From positions 1-29,184 of IMG/VR virus record IMGVR_UViG_3300008219_003613: a stretch of DNA of 29,184 nucleotides; one strand, written 5' to 3'. Below, in pieces: positions 17,238 to 25,700 of the stretch (position 1 is its first letter; each line of letters opens with the position of its first letter). Origin of the DNA: a virus. The notes under the pieces were generated by a model. It saw only the letters and a program-made list of their open reading frames with translations. It made no database searches and was not told where the DNA came from. The position numbers and the translations under genes are program-made.

Positions 17238-17470
17238 TGGTAGAGATATATACAAGTATGGGTTGAGGTCCCTGCCACATGACGAAAGCGTGGCTTTCGG
17301 GCAAGGGAATCTCTTTTACTGAATTTAACATTTCTGTGGATATGGATGCTGGTGCACGTCTGCGAGATTTGGGGTACAGGTCAACACCAGTAGTTCGCAT
17401 AGGAAATGAGTTTATTGTTGGCTACAGTCCCCAAAAACTTGAGGCTGCTTGCAATACATATGGGCTATGA
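17237..17470 (+). CDS. Glutaredoxin/NrdH-like protein with in-frame TGA at the catalytic Cys (probable selenoprotein)
   Basis: Read from ATG 17237 with TGA 17264-17266 as selenocysteine (U), this gives 77 residues: MVEIYTSMG-U10-GPC13-HMTKAWL, then a normal glutaredoxin/NrdH fold with the cis-Pro segment RSTPVVRIG and GYSPQKLEAA. The TGA sits exactly at the first, catalytic Cys of the CGPC-type active site, and C13 is the resolving Cys. Both ends are fixed by overlaps: ATG 17237 overlaps the upstream TGA stop, and the TGA at 17468-17470 overlaps the next ATG (17467). The only internal restart, ATG 17279, would lack the active site. Elsewhere in the window TGA is used as a stop and Trp is TGG. 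A hairpin follows the TGA at once. The protein would reduce the neighbouring ribonucleotide reductase. A point mutation (TGC or TGT to TGA) or a sequencing error remains possible. Confidence 0.75.
17267..17308 (+). promoter_or_regulatory. Putative bacterial-type SECIS hairpin
   Basis: The lower stem pairs 17269-17276 (UCCCUGCC) with 17300-17308 (GGCAAGGGA, one bulged A), 8 pairs. A 6-nt bulge follows on the 5' side (17277-17282). The upper stem pairs 17283-17289 (CGAAAGC) with 17293-17299 (GCUUUCG), 7 perfect pairs, closed by a GUG loop (17290-17292). The stem begins 2 nt after the TGA and the loop lies 23 nt downstream, inside the distance range known for bacterial SECIS elements read by SelB. 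A G and U in the apical loop also fit. It is inside the coding sequence, as in bacteria. Confidence 0.65.
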
Positions 17471-20400
17471 CTCAAGAAAAATATAGACTATCTGAGATTC
17501 TGACCCTTCTTGCCTCTACAGAGTATCTATATAAGCAGGGGATAACTTCTCACGTCCCCCCAGAAAAACGCTACTACCACCCTGAAGGGAAACATACAGG
17601 ACCCAGGGGTGGTCGTTTTTCTATTATTGGGGTAGAGACAGATCCTCATGGAAATCCACTTGGTCAGCCCGTTCCCACTCTGGCTCCGGGCATGGAGAAT
17701 GAAAGTGTACGGGCCTGGATAGAGAGGGATTCCGAAGCTCAGCATGTTCTAAACACCCTATCTCAGTACGGCGATCCCTATGTGGTCGGTGGGGGCGTTA
17801 GAGATGCATTACTCGGAGTACCAAGTAAAGACGTAGATATTGAAGTTTATGGTTTGACCATCGATGAGCTATCAGACATTGTCCAAAAGGATTTGGGGGG
17901 CAAGCAGAATCAGGTAGGCAAGATCTACGGTGTATTCAAAGTTGGGGATTTTGATATCTCCCTACCTAGGACTGAGACTAAGGTTGGAGATAAGCATACC
18001 GATTTTGATGTGGAGCCTAACCCTAATTTATCTCCAGAATTAGCGGCTAGACGTAGAGATTTTACGATCAATGCGTTGATGTACGATTATAAAAATGACA
18101 AAGTGTTGGATTTTTTTGGGGGCATACAGGATTTAGAAGCGAAACGTATCAAACATGTAAGCCCGGAAACCTTTGTTGAGGATCCACTCCGTGTTTACAG
18201 GGCTGCACAGTTTGCTTCTCGGTTTGATTTTTCTATAGATCCATCTACCCAGGAACTGGCTCGTTCGATGGATTTGTCTGAGATATCTAATGAGCGGGTT
18301 TTTGGGGAATTCGAAAAGTTATTATTGAAGTCCCCTACCCCATCTACAGGTATACAGGCACTGGATGATATGGGAGTGCTGGATACCCAGTTCTCAGAAA
18401 TCTCTGCACTGAAGGATACTCACCAACGTAGTGATTACCACGCTGAAGGTGATGTATTTATTCACACTAAGATGACTCTGGATAAAGCAGCAGAGATTAT
18501 CCAACGTTTTCCAGATGAAAAAGATAAAACCATTATCATGCTGGCTGCGTTATGTCATGACCTAGGTAAGCCTGAGACCACTACCTCAGATGGTAGGGCT
18601 ATCGGTCATGAGGCAGCGGGTGTTCCCATAACAGAGGAATTCCTGGGCAAGTTAACTAATGACAGGGACATCTTAGCCACAGTTCCCTCTCTAGTTGAGA
18701 ATCACCTCAAGCCTCTTCAATATCATCGAGACGGGGCTTCAGATGCCGCTTTCAGGCGATTAATCAATAAGCATGGGACTGAGTACCTAAATCTTCTTTC
18801 TGCTGTGTCTGAGGCCGATGCAAGTGGAAGATTAGTTAAAAATCCTGATGGTTCGATGACTGAGCATGGAAATGAGGAGAATGTTTGGTTCCGGGATCGA
18901 ATTAAGCAGGTTTCTGAGGCTGGTGGATTAAAAGAGGGGAAGATAGCTCCCCTTCTAACAGGCAATGATCTGAAGGGTCTTGGCTTTAAAGAAGGGCGTG
19001 AGCTTGGAGACATCCTTCGTGATGTTCAAGGGCAGCAGGAAGAGGGAGAGATAGCTTCTGCTGATGAAGCTTTGGATTACGTTAGAAATAAGTATCAATT
19101 TGCTACAGAGCATTTATCTAAACAGGGAATAACTCCGTCCCAAGAGTGGACTTCAGGATTTGTTCCACCTGAAAAACGTTTCTACCATATGGAAGGCACC
19201 CATACGGGTCCTAGAGGCGGCAGATTTTCTATCATAGGTACAGAAGTAAATGAACATGGTGATTCCTTAGGTCAACTTTCACAGGCACAACCTCCTGGCC
19301 CTCATGATATAAGCGAACTTCCGATGCCCCCTCAGCAGGGTAACATCCTTCCACAGCCGGAAGATGCTGTTATTTCTTCAGAAGCAGAAGAACGAGAGTG
19401 GATTGAAGATAATATTGAGTATGATTGGAGTATGGCTGATGAGGGAGAGGAAGTTGCTCGTGTTATATGGGGGTCAAAGGCTGGAGATACTTTAGAAGTA
19501 TATGATTTAGACAGTGTGGGATATGCAGATGGGCCATCCGGGCTTAGAGGCATACATGTAGGTGATCCAGATTTTTGGAGACAGCAGTTACAAGATGATT
19601 ATGGATTAGATGCTGCTGACGCACAGACCATAAAAATACGTACTGAGGAGGGAGATGCGTATTTACCTGATCAGCAATATAACATACCTCCCGAAGTTGG
19701 AGAGGCTGGAGAGGCAAACGTATTAGTCACAAAACGTACTCAGCTAGAGTACGGTAAAGATTGGGTGTTTGAGGGGGAGAGTTTTGAGCCTAAGCCTCAA
19801 CAGGCTGAAGAAGCTCCTTCTGTTGAACCTAAAGTTCACGTAACAAATGACTATTCTTTATCCCCTGGGAACGGTAGGAAGATCGCTAAGGCTGAATTAC
19901 CCGATGTTTTGTATCATGTTTCTCCCCATCACCAAAAAATACAATCATCTGGGACGATTTTGGCATTAAGGGGGGATGAGGAGCAGGTACATGGGCTAGG
20001 TGGCCCACAAACAAAAGAACTAAACAATGCAGCCTATTTTACTACTGACCCAGAACATGCCAAATTTATGCAAAAAGAAATGCTCCGTGCGGGTGAGATA
20101 GCACGTTTAGGTGTGCCTACTGAGCTTACGGACTATACAGATAGTGATTGGGTGAAGATAAAAGAGTTATTGAATAAGTATGTTGATGAGGATGCTCAAT
20201 ACATTCATAGTAGATTACAAGCGGCGGCAGATAAGGGTTTAGCGGAAATAGATGAAGAGATTGATTCTGACGACATTCATACCGCTTTGTATGAGCAAGC
20301 ATTGGAGCCTCTAATAGATATCGAAAGTGATCCTCCTGCAGGAAGAGAGACTAGGCATTTCGTAACTTTGTATCAGAGGAATAGAGCGGACATTGCGGAT

Positions 20401-22755
20401 TTCCTCGATGACTACTTCGATATAGCAGTTGAAATGACCGAGGAGGATACTAAACAGTGGTTTCCTCTAGTACAAAACCCTTTATTTGTGGGTGATCCTC
20501 TAGTTAATTTCCGTGATGCAACTCCAGATACAGTGGGTATAAGTGAGGTATCGAGGGAATCAGTTCCAGATAATGCTTTGGTTCGTGTTGATACGGCAGG
20601 GGATTTTCTTGGAACTCGTGAAGTAGCGATACATGCAGACTTATCTATAAAGAAGGAAATTAAGAAATCTAACGATCTTCCAGAACTTATGACACTTCTC
20701 GCTGCCACAGAGTATTTGGCTAAGCAGGGAGAAGGGTCTGAGGGGTGGACAACAGGGTATGTCCCACCAGAGAAACGTAAATATAGTCCTACAGGTAGAC
20801 ATAAAGGACCAAGGAAAGGTCGTTTTGATATTATCGGGACTGAAGTGGATCAGGACGGGAATGATTTAGGTGAGGCTGTACCGACTCAGGTTAGACAAAC
20901 TCCTATAGAAATCCCAACTTCATATACTCCGGGCCAGTACGAGGTGGATTGGGATACCGTTGACAAGCAGATGATTGAAAGGGATATAAAATTAGATCCA
21001 ACTGCGGCAAGAAGAGGTAAATGGACGAAACCTGAACCTGTTTTGCATGAAGGGGAAATAGGAACCGTACTTAGAACTGCACAAGATCTGTTTGGGGATA
21101 AGGGAAGGGAGGAACAAAGGGATTTCTTTTTGGAAAAGTTATATGAAGAAAGGCTTTTTCCTTCTTTTACTCGTAGGAATAAGTGGGTTAATGGATATAA
21201 CAGCCAAGAAGCTTTACCTCTTATGGAGCATTCAAATCCTACGATAGCTCAGCAAGCTTTCCTGAGATATAAAGCTGCTAGTTATCTGGGGAATGATTTA
21301 ATAAATTATTTTTCTGAGAATCTTTCCATGCCAGAGGGGGGTAAAGATGGATTCAGGAAAGCATTCCCAAATTCTACATTTGATGGTCAAGTTTTAAGTG
21401 GGTTACAGAATTTAGAGAGTTCAGACCCAACCTCAAGATTGGTTCGTGTGGTGGATGAGTTATATTCAAATACTAAATTCTCAACCATTCATAGGTTGGC
21501 TAAGGATGATTGGGAAGCTGATTCTACTGACGGTTATTTCTCCTGGGCTATTCAGGAATCTGTGGGTCGTCAGTTTGATGGGGATGTTCAATTTTTTCAG
21601 GGAGCCAAAGATGATAGAGGTCTGTCTCTGGCGAAAGATAATGCTGAACAACTGTTGGAATCTAAGTGGGAGGAAGAGGAACTTGGGGCAAAACCTACTC
21701 AAGAGGATATTGATGAGTATGTAAGAGTTCATAAAGCTTTGAGTAGGTGGATGCTGGACTTGGCTTTTCCTGATACGGACACTTTGACTGTTTACAGGGG
21801 TACTACTGTAGGAGAGATAGCGGATCCATCTAGAAAATTTACCCGTGAGGGTAAATATGGTGAGATAACAGCGGTGGGTGAGAAGGGGAGGGATAAATTA
21901 TATCGGAGAGCTAGATTAAAAGACGAAGTGAGAGAAAAATCTTATTTGGGTGAGGAAGTGGAGCTTCAATCCAATCCCCTTACGAGTTGGACAATTAAAC
22001 CTTATGTAGCTTTTAAATTTTCAGCCAAGGCTTCTGATAATGATTGGTTGCTTGAGTCTACCTCTTATGAGAAGTATCAAGATGAGATGAATCCGAAGGC
22101 TGAGCCATCATCGACTTTTGACAGATGGGTTGGCGATAAGGCGGATGAAATTGTAGTTCTTAAATCTGAGATATCTAAAGATGATATTTTCACTCATTTT
22201 GGATCTTATGCCTTTCTTGGTAATGAGAATGAGGTTCTTGGAATTAATTCTCCTAATAGGAAGACACAGGTATGGGATTATAGAGATTCTGTAGCTCAGA
22301 TGATAGAGGAATATAATCAGGAGACTATGAGTGACGTTGATAAGATTGATCATCAATATGGACACTTTGACGCTGAGGGTATTCATAGAATGAATCCTTC
22401 GAAACGTGAATCAATATTGACCGCTATGAGCTTAGCTAGAAGATGGGAACCTGAGTCGGGAAGTGTTCATCCTAGGCTCTGGGCAGAGTTGTCATCAGAT
22501 GATAAATTGTCTATTGATCCTTATGCTGATACAGAGGAAAGTTCTACCTTTCCTACTAAAGCACCCAAACTTACAGAGCATCAGTTAGTGGAGAGAAGGA
22601 AGCAAGGAGATAAACAGTTGGCAGAGAGTTTAAAACAATCCGTAGTGGGAACTCCTTCCCCAGAACGTATAGCAGAATTACTAGCTGCGGCTCCAAGTAG
22701 CGATGAGGATGAGAAACCCGTGAAGGGTACAGTTGGGGAACCTCGACCAGCGTAG
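17467..22755 (+). CDS. Giant modular protein A: CCA-adding enzyme + HD, ART-like module and R-S-ExE ADP-ribosyltransferase
   Basis: The protein has 1762 residues. ATG 17467 (ATGA overlap with the glutaredoxin) is preferred over the in-frame TTG 17449. Three copies of a repeat (about residues 8-68, 544-604 and 1066-1137) each precede a module. Module 1 (about 85-540): class II tRNA nucleotidyltransferase with GGGVRD (108-113), catalytic D122-x-D124, RRRDFTINA, and an HD phosphohydrolase domain with H364-D365 in LCHDLGKPE. Module 2 (about 610-1060): LYHVSP (from 815) and AAYFTTDPEHAKF resemble the core of ADP-ribosyltransferase-fold enzymes, but the catalytic set is unclear. Module 3 (about 1140-1700): YRGTT with R1444, LTSWT with S1507, and E1587-N-E1589, the R-S-ExE set of arginine-type mono-ADP-ribosyltransferases. 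The C-terminus is low complexity. It may be a polyprotein or a virion cargo protein; the modules need not all be active. Confidence 0.8.
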   Translation: MTQEKYRLSEILTLLASTEYLYKQGITSHVPPEKRYYHPEGKHTGPRGGRFSIIGVETDPHGNPLGQPVPTLAPGMENESVRAWIERDSEAQHVLNTLSQYGDPYVVGGGVRDALLGVPSKDVDIEVYGLTIDELSDIVQKDLGGKQNQVGKIYGVFKVGDFDISLPRTETKVGDKHTDFDVEPNPNLSPELAARRRDFTINALMYDYKNDKVLDFFGGIQDLEAKRIKHVSPETFVEDPLRVYRAAQFASRFDFSIDPSTQELARSMDLSEISNERVFGEFEKLLLKSPTPSTGIQALDDMGVLDTQFSEISALKDTHQRSDYHAEGDVFIHTKMTLDKAAEIIQRFPDEKDKTIIMLAALCHDLGKPETTTSDGRAIGHEAAGVPITEEFLGKLTNDRDILATVPSLVENHLKPLQYHRDGASDAAFRRLINKHGTEYLNLLSAVSEADASGRLVKNPDGSMTEHGNEENVWFRDRIKQVSEAGGLKEGKIAPLLTGNDLKGLGFKEGRELGDILRDVQGQQEEGEIASADEALDYVRNKYQFATEHLSKQGITPSQEWTSGFVPPEKRFYHMEGTHTGPRGGRFSIIGTEVNEHGDSLGQLSQAQPPGPHDISELPMPPQQGNILPQPEDAVISSEAEEREWIEDNIEYDWSMADEGEEVARVIWGSKAGDTLEVYDLDSVGYADGPSGLRGIHVGDPDFWRQQLQDDYGLDAADAQTIKIRTEEGDAYLPDQQYNIPPEVGEAGEANVLVTKRTQLEYGKDWVFEGESFEPKPQQAEEAPSVEPKVHVTNDYSLSPGNGRKIAKAELPDVLYHVSPHHQKIQSSGTILALRGDEEQVHGLGGPQTKELNNAAYFTTDPEHAKFMQKEMLRAGEIARLGVPTELTDYTDSDWVKIKELLNKYVDEDAQYIHSRLQAAADKGLAEIDEEIDSDDIHTALYEQALEPLIDIESDPPAGRETRHFVTLYQRNRADIADFLDDYFDIAVEMTEEDTKQWFPLVQNPLFVGDPLVNFRDATPDTVGISEVSRESVPDNALVRVDTAGDFLGTREVAIHADLSIKKEIKKSNDLPELMTLLAATEYLAKQGEGSEGWTTGYVPPEKRKYSPTGRHKGPRKGRFDIIGTEVDQDGNDLGEAVPTQVRQTPIEIPTSYTPGQYEVDWDTVDKQMIERDIKLDPTAARRGKWTKPEPVLHEGEIGTVLRTAQDLFGDKGREEQRDFFLEKLYEERLFPSFTRRNKWVNGYNSQEALPLMEHSNPTIAQQAFLRYKAASYLGNDLINYFSENLSMPEGGKDGFRKAFPNSTFDGQVLSGLQNLESSDPTSRLVRVVDELYSNTKFSTIHRLAKDDWEADSTDGYFSWAIQESVGRQFDGDVQFFQGAKDDRGLSLAKDNAEQLLESKWEEEELGAKPTQEDIDEYVRVHKALSRWMLDLAFPDTDTLTVYRGTTVGEIADPSRKFTREGKYGEITAVGEKGRDKLYRRARLKDEVREKSYLGEEVELQSNPLTSWTIKPYVAFKFSAKASDNDWLLESTSYEKYQDEMNPKAEPSSTFDRWVGDKADEIVVLKSEISKDDIFTHFGSYAFLGNENEVLGINSPNRKTQVWDYRDSVAQMIEEYNQETMSDVDKIDHQYGHFDAEGIHRMNPSKRESILTAMSLARRWEPESGSVHPRLWAELSSDDKLSIDPYADTEESSTFPTKAPKLTEHQLVERRKQGDKQLAESLKQSVVGTPSPERIAELLAAAPSSDEDEKPVKGTVGEPRPA
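17488..17670 (+). repeat. Tag repeat copy 1 (protein A, before the CCA-adding module)
   Basis: The helix LSEILTLLASTEYLYKQG is followed by VPPEKRYYHPEGKHTGPRGG, then RFSIIGVETDPHGNPLGQ. It is the N-terminal copy and lacks the basic KKSNDLPELM lead-in of copies 3 and 4. Placed directly ahead of the nucleotidyltransferase module. Confidence 0.8.
19096..19278 (+). repeat. Tag repeat copy 2 (protein A, before the ART-like module)
   Basis: Reads TEHLSKQGITPSQEW, then GFVPPEKRFYHMEGTHTGP, then RGGRFSIIGTEVNEHGDSLG. The helix part is shortened and merges with the end of the HD module. The GPRGGRFSIIG core is identical to copy 1. Confidence 0.8.
20662..20877 (+). repeat. Tag repeat copy 3 (protein A, before the R-S-ExE ART module)
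   Basis: Reads KKSNDLPELMTLLAATEYLA, then GYVPPEKRKYSPTGRHKGPR, then KGRFDIIGTEVDQDGNDLG. The first 40 nt match copy 4 (from 22873) at 36 positions, so these two copies share a recent duplication or are under strong constraint. Confidence 0.85.
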
Positions 22756-22764
22756 GGAATTATT

Positions 22765-25700
22765 ATGGTAATACGAATAAATGTAGATAGATCGTATGAA
22801 AGTGCTAATTGGATTAAATCTGTTCGAGATTCCAATAAAGCAGATAAATATAAAAAGAAGAATAAGAAGTTGAAGAAATCTAACGACCTTCCTGAACTTA
22901 TGACTCTTCTTGCCGCTGCTGAATATTTATTTAAGCAGGGTGAAATCTCTGAGGAGTGGGTTACGGGGTTTGTTCCCCCAGAGAAGCGTCACTACCATCC
23001 TGAGGGCCAACATAAGGGGCCAAGAGAGGGACGTTTTTCAATAATAGGAACGGAAGTGGATCAAGAGGGAAATCCCTTAGCTCCTGCTGGTGTGCCTCAA
23101 CCTCAACCTCAAGCTCCTACTGAAGCTAATCCTGCTGAGGCCGCTCATCTAGAGAAGTTACGTGCAGTTCGTCCCGATTTGAATGAAGATCAAATCAAAA
23201 GTGTAGCTGCTTTTGTTAAAGGACTTGGACTATTAGGAAACACTCCTGAAAATAGAGTTGAAGAAATAGCTGGTTCGTGGTTAGACGAGATAGATCATGA
23301 AGGATTTGTGGATGGACAGAATGTAGGTCTTGGAGCGATAGAAGATAGATTAGACGTATGGTCTGCCGATAGCTTAGAGGAACAGGCTGAAGCGTTAGGA
23401 AAAACTTTAGATGATGTGCTAGAGGAGATGGGAGTTGAGGAAGAAGACAGGGATGAGTGGAGGAAGAGTCCCTGGGGGTTAGCTGTTAAGAGATCTGCTG
23501 AATGTAGGCAGGGAATAGCAGCCCTATTGAATGGTGAGGATCATCCATTTTTTGCCATTGATGAAAGAGAAAGTGAAAGTTCTGTTGCCAGACACGAGCT
23601 TGGTGAAGCTATTAAAAGTGATGGCGGTGAAGCCATATGGGATTATATTGAAAAATCTCAAGCCATGGGTAGTCCAGCTAAACCTGTGGGGGCCGTAGCG
23701 GCAAGTCCTTTGAATTGTAATCCTTCTGGTGATTGTAAGGATTTTTGTTACGCTTATAACGCTAGGGGGCGATGGCCCAATATTATTATGAAATCGGAGT
23801 TTCTAGAGTGGGCTGTGAATAATGACCCTAAGAGATTTGCAGCACAAGTTGCTAAAGATTTTGTATACGGCAAAGGAAAAGTTCTTTTTGATAATAATCG
23901 TGCCTTAAGGTTCTTTGATAGGGGAGAAGGGTCTGAGGCTTGGGCCAAAGTAATCTATCACGTAAATAGAGCGGAGACACCAAAGGGTACGGGCATCAGA
24001 GTCCATGTATTTTCTAAGCGTCCAGCATTTTTAAATATGGTGGCTAAAGAAAATATCAGGTTGTTGAGTGTTGATCAGGATAATCCAGAAATAGCTGAAG
24101 GCAATGATCTTCCAATAGCATTTGTATTCACTGGTAAAGGTCCGATAAAAGATAGAAGGACGGGCAAGGTTCGAACACCAGAAGAGAGGCAAGCCGAACT
24201 CGATAGGAATCTTTCGTTTGCTGAGAAATACAAAGATCGTATTCAGGTAGTTCTTCCTGTTAGGGATCTAAAGAAGAAGGACAATGGGGCTACGGCTGAA
24301 GATATAAAACAGGTTCGGGCTATTCAGCCTAGCGACAATAGAAAGCATCTCGGTGTGAACATGTGTCCCATCGATGATGGCAGAAAAAAGACAGCAGAAA
24401 AGTTTGAAGTTAAGCCCACTTTGGATAATTGGACCTGTGCTAACTGCGATATGGGTGGGGACAAGGCTGGTCTTGGATGCTATAACGGTCAGACTACTGA
24501 TTATGAGACATTTAAGATTTCAGAAACTCCTGCAGCTTTAGAATCAATGAGTAATGAAGATCTTACAGCACTAACCGTATTGCAAGAGGATTCCAATACT
24601 TTTCAACAGTTCTTGTCTGTAGATAAAGTTAAAGACATGATTCGTGGTGTGGGTAATATCTATAGAAGGGATCTCTCTCCAAGACAGCGGCAAGCTGCTG
24701 CGGAGGAATCTGGTGTCGCAAATGGTCATTGGAAGGCTGAGAATGAAGAGGCGTTCACTGAGGCATTGGAGGAAGAACTTCATAAGGGACATGAAGATAT
24801 CCAAAAAGCAGTACGTTTTGGTACTGGTACTGAGAAATTAAATGGAGAAGACTGGAAATCTCCGTTCCGTAAGTGGATGAGAACGCTGTATCTATCAGCG
24901 AAGTCTAGTCCGAGCGGTAAGTCTATAAATCCTAAACTGGCTCAAGTCTTAGAAGGGTCGAGTAAGGTTCAGAAGTCAGACGATTTCCCTGAACTTATGA
25001 CTCTTCTCACTGCTGTAGAGTATCTGGCTAAACAGGAAGAATCCGAATGGGCACGATTTGAGGATTGGACTTGGAAGCTTCCTGAAACTCAAAAGTATCG
25101 GCATGATAGGGGAAAACATGTTGGCCCTCATGGCGGTAAATATGATGTTATTGGATATGAGATTACTGCCGATGGTGCCCCTATAGGGCCTGGAATGGTT
25201 ACCGGGGCTGGTGCTCCTAGGGGAGCTAGAAAACCCGTCGATCCTGATCCTGAGCTTCCTAGCGGACTTCAGATGGTGCCTATAGAAGAATATGCGAAGG
25301 GTTTGGAGGAAATCTCTGGTGCACAGATTACGGCACAGACCAGACAAGCTTATGTATCTGGTTTAGGAGCTAATGATCCAAATGATACTCCCCTTCAACC
25401 TAATGTAGCTGTCTATAAAGAAGTAGAGAATGAAGAAACTGGTGAGGTTGAGAAGAGTCTTGTTGGTGTTACTACAGGGGATGGGCATTGGGTTAATATA
25501 GGTACTAATACTGATGTTCTAATCAATACAAATATGAACGGTAAGGTACAGGCAACTCTTGTAAGTCCTAAAGGAAAACCAGTTACTAAGTATAGTTGGT
25601 CATGGTCTGCTAGTAGTAGTAGATCCAAGTTTGCCAAGGTAAATAAATTAATTAAGTCTGGGATCATAGATAAACTTGCTCAGAGAGCAGCTTCAGATAT

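Noticed and set aside
17264-17266. TGA read as Trp (alternative genetic code)
   Set aside because: TGA ends several genes here (for example at 5791, 11852, 13793, 16591 and 27527), and the long proteins contain Trp as TGG with no other in-frame TGA. Trp would also not make sense at a catalytic Cys.
17449-17466. TTG 17449 as the start of giant protein A
   Set aside because: ATG 17467 gives the usual ATGA overlap with the glutaredoxin stop, and the extra residues (MQYIWA) lie inside the glutaredoxin coding sequence.
22108-22386. Minus-strand open frames across the window
   Set aside because: They lie opposite well-supported + strand genes, lack motifs and Shine-Dalgarno sites, and have the odd composition of shadow frames.
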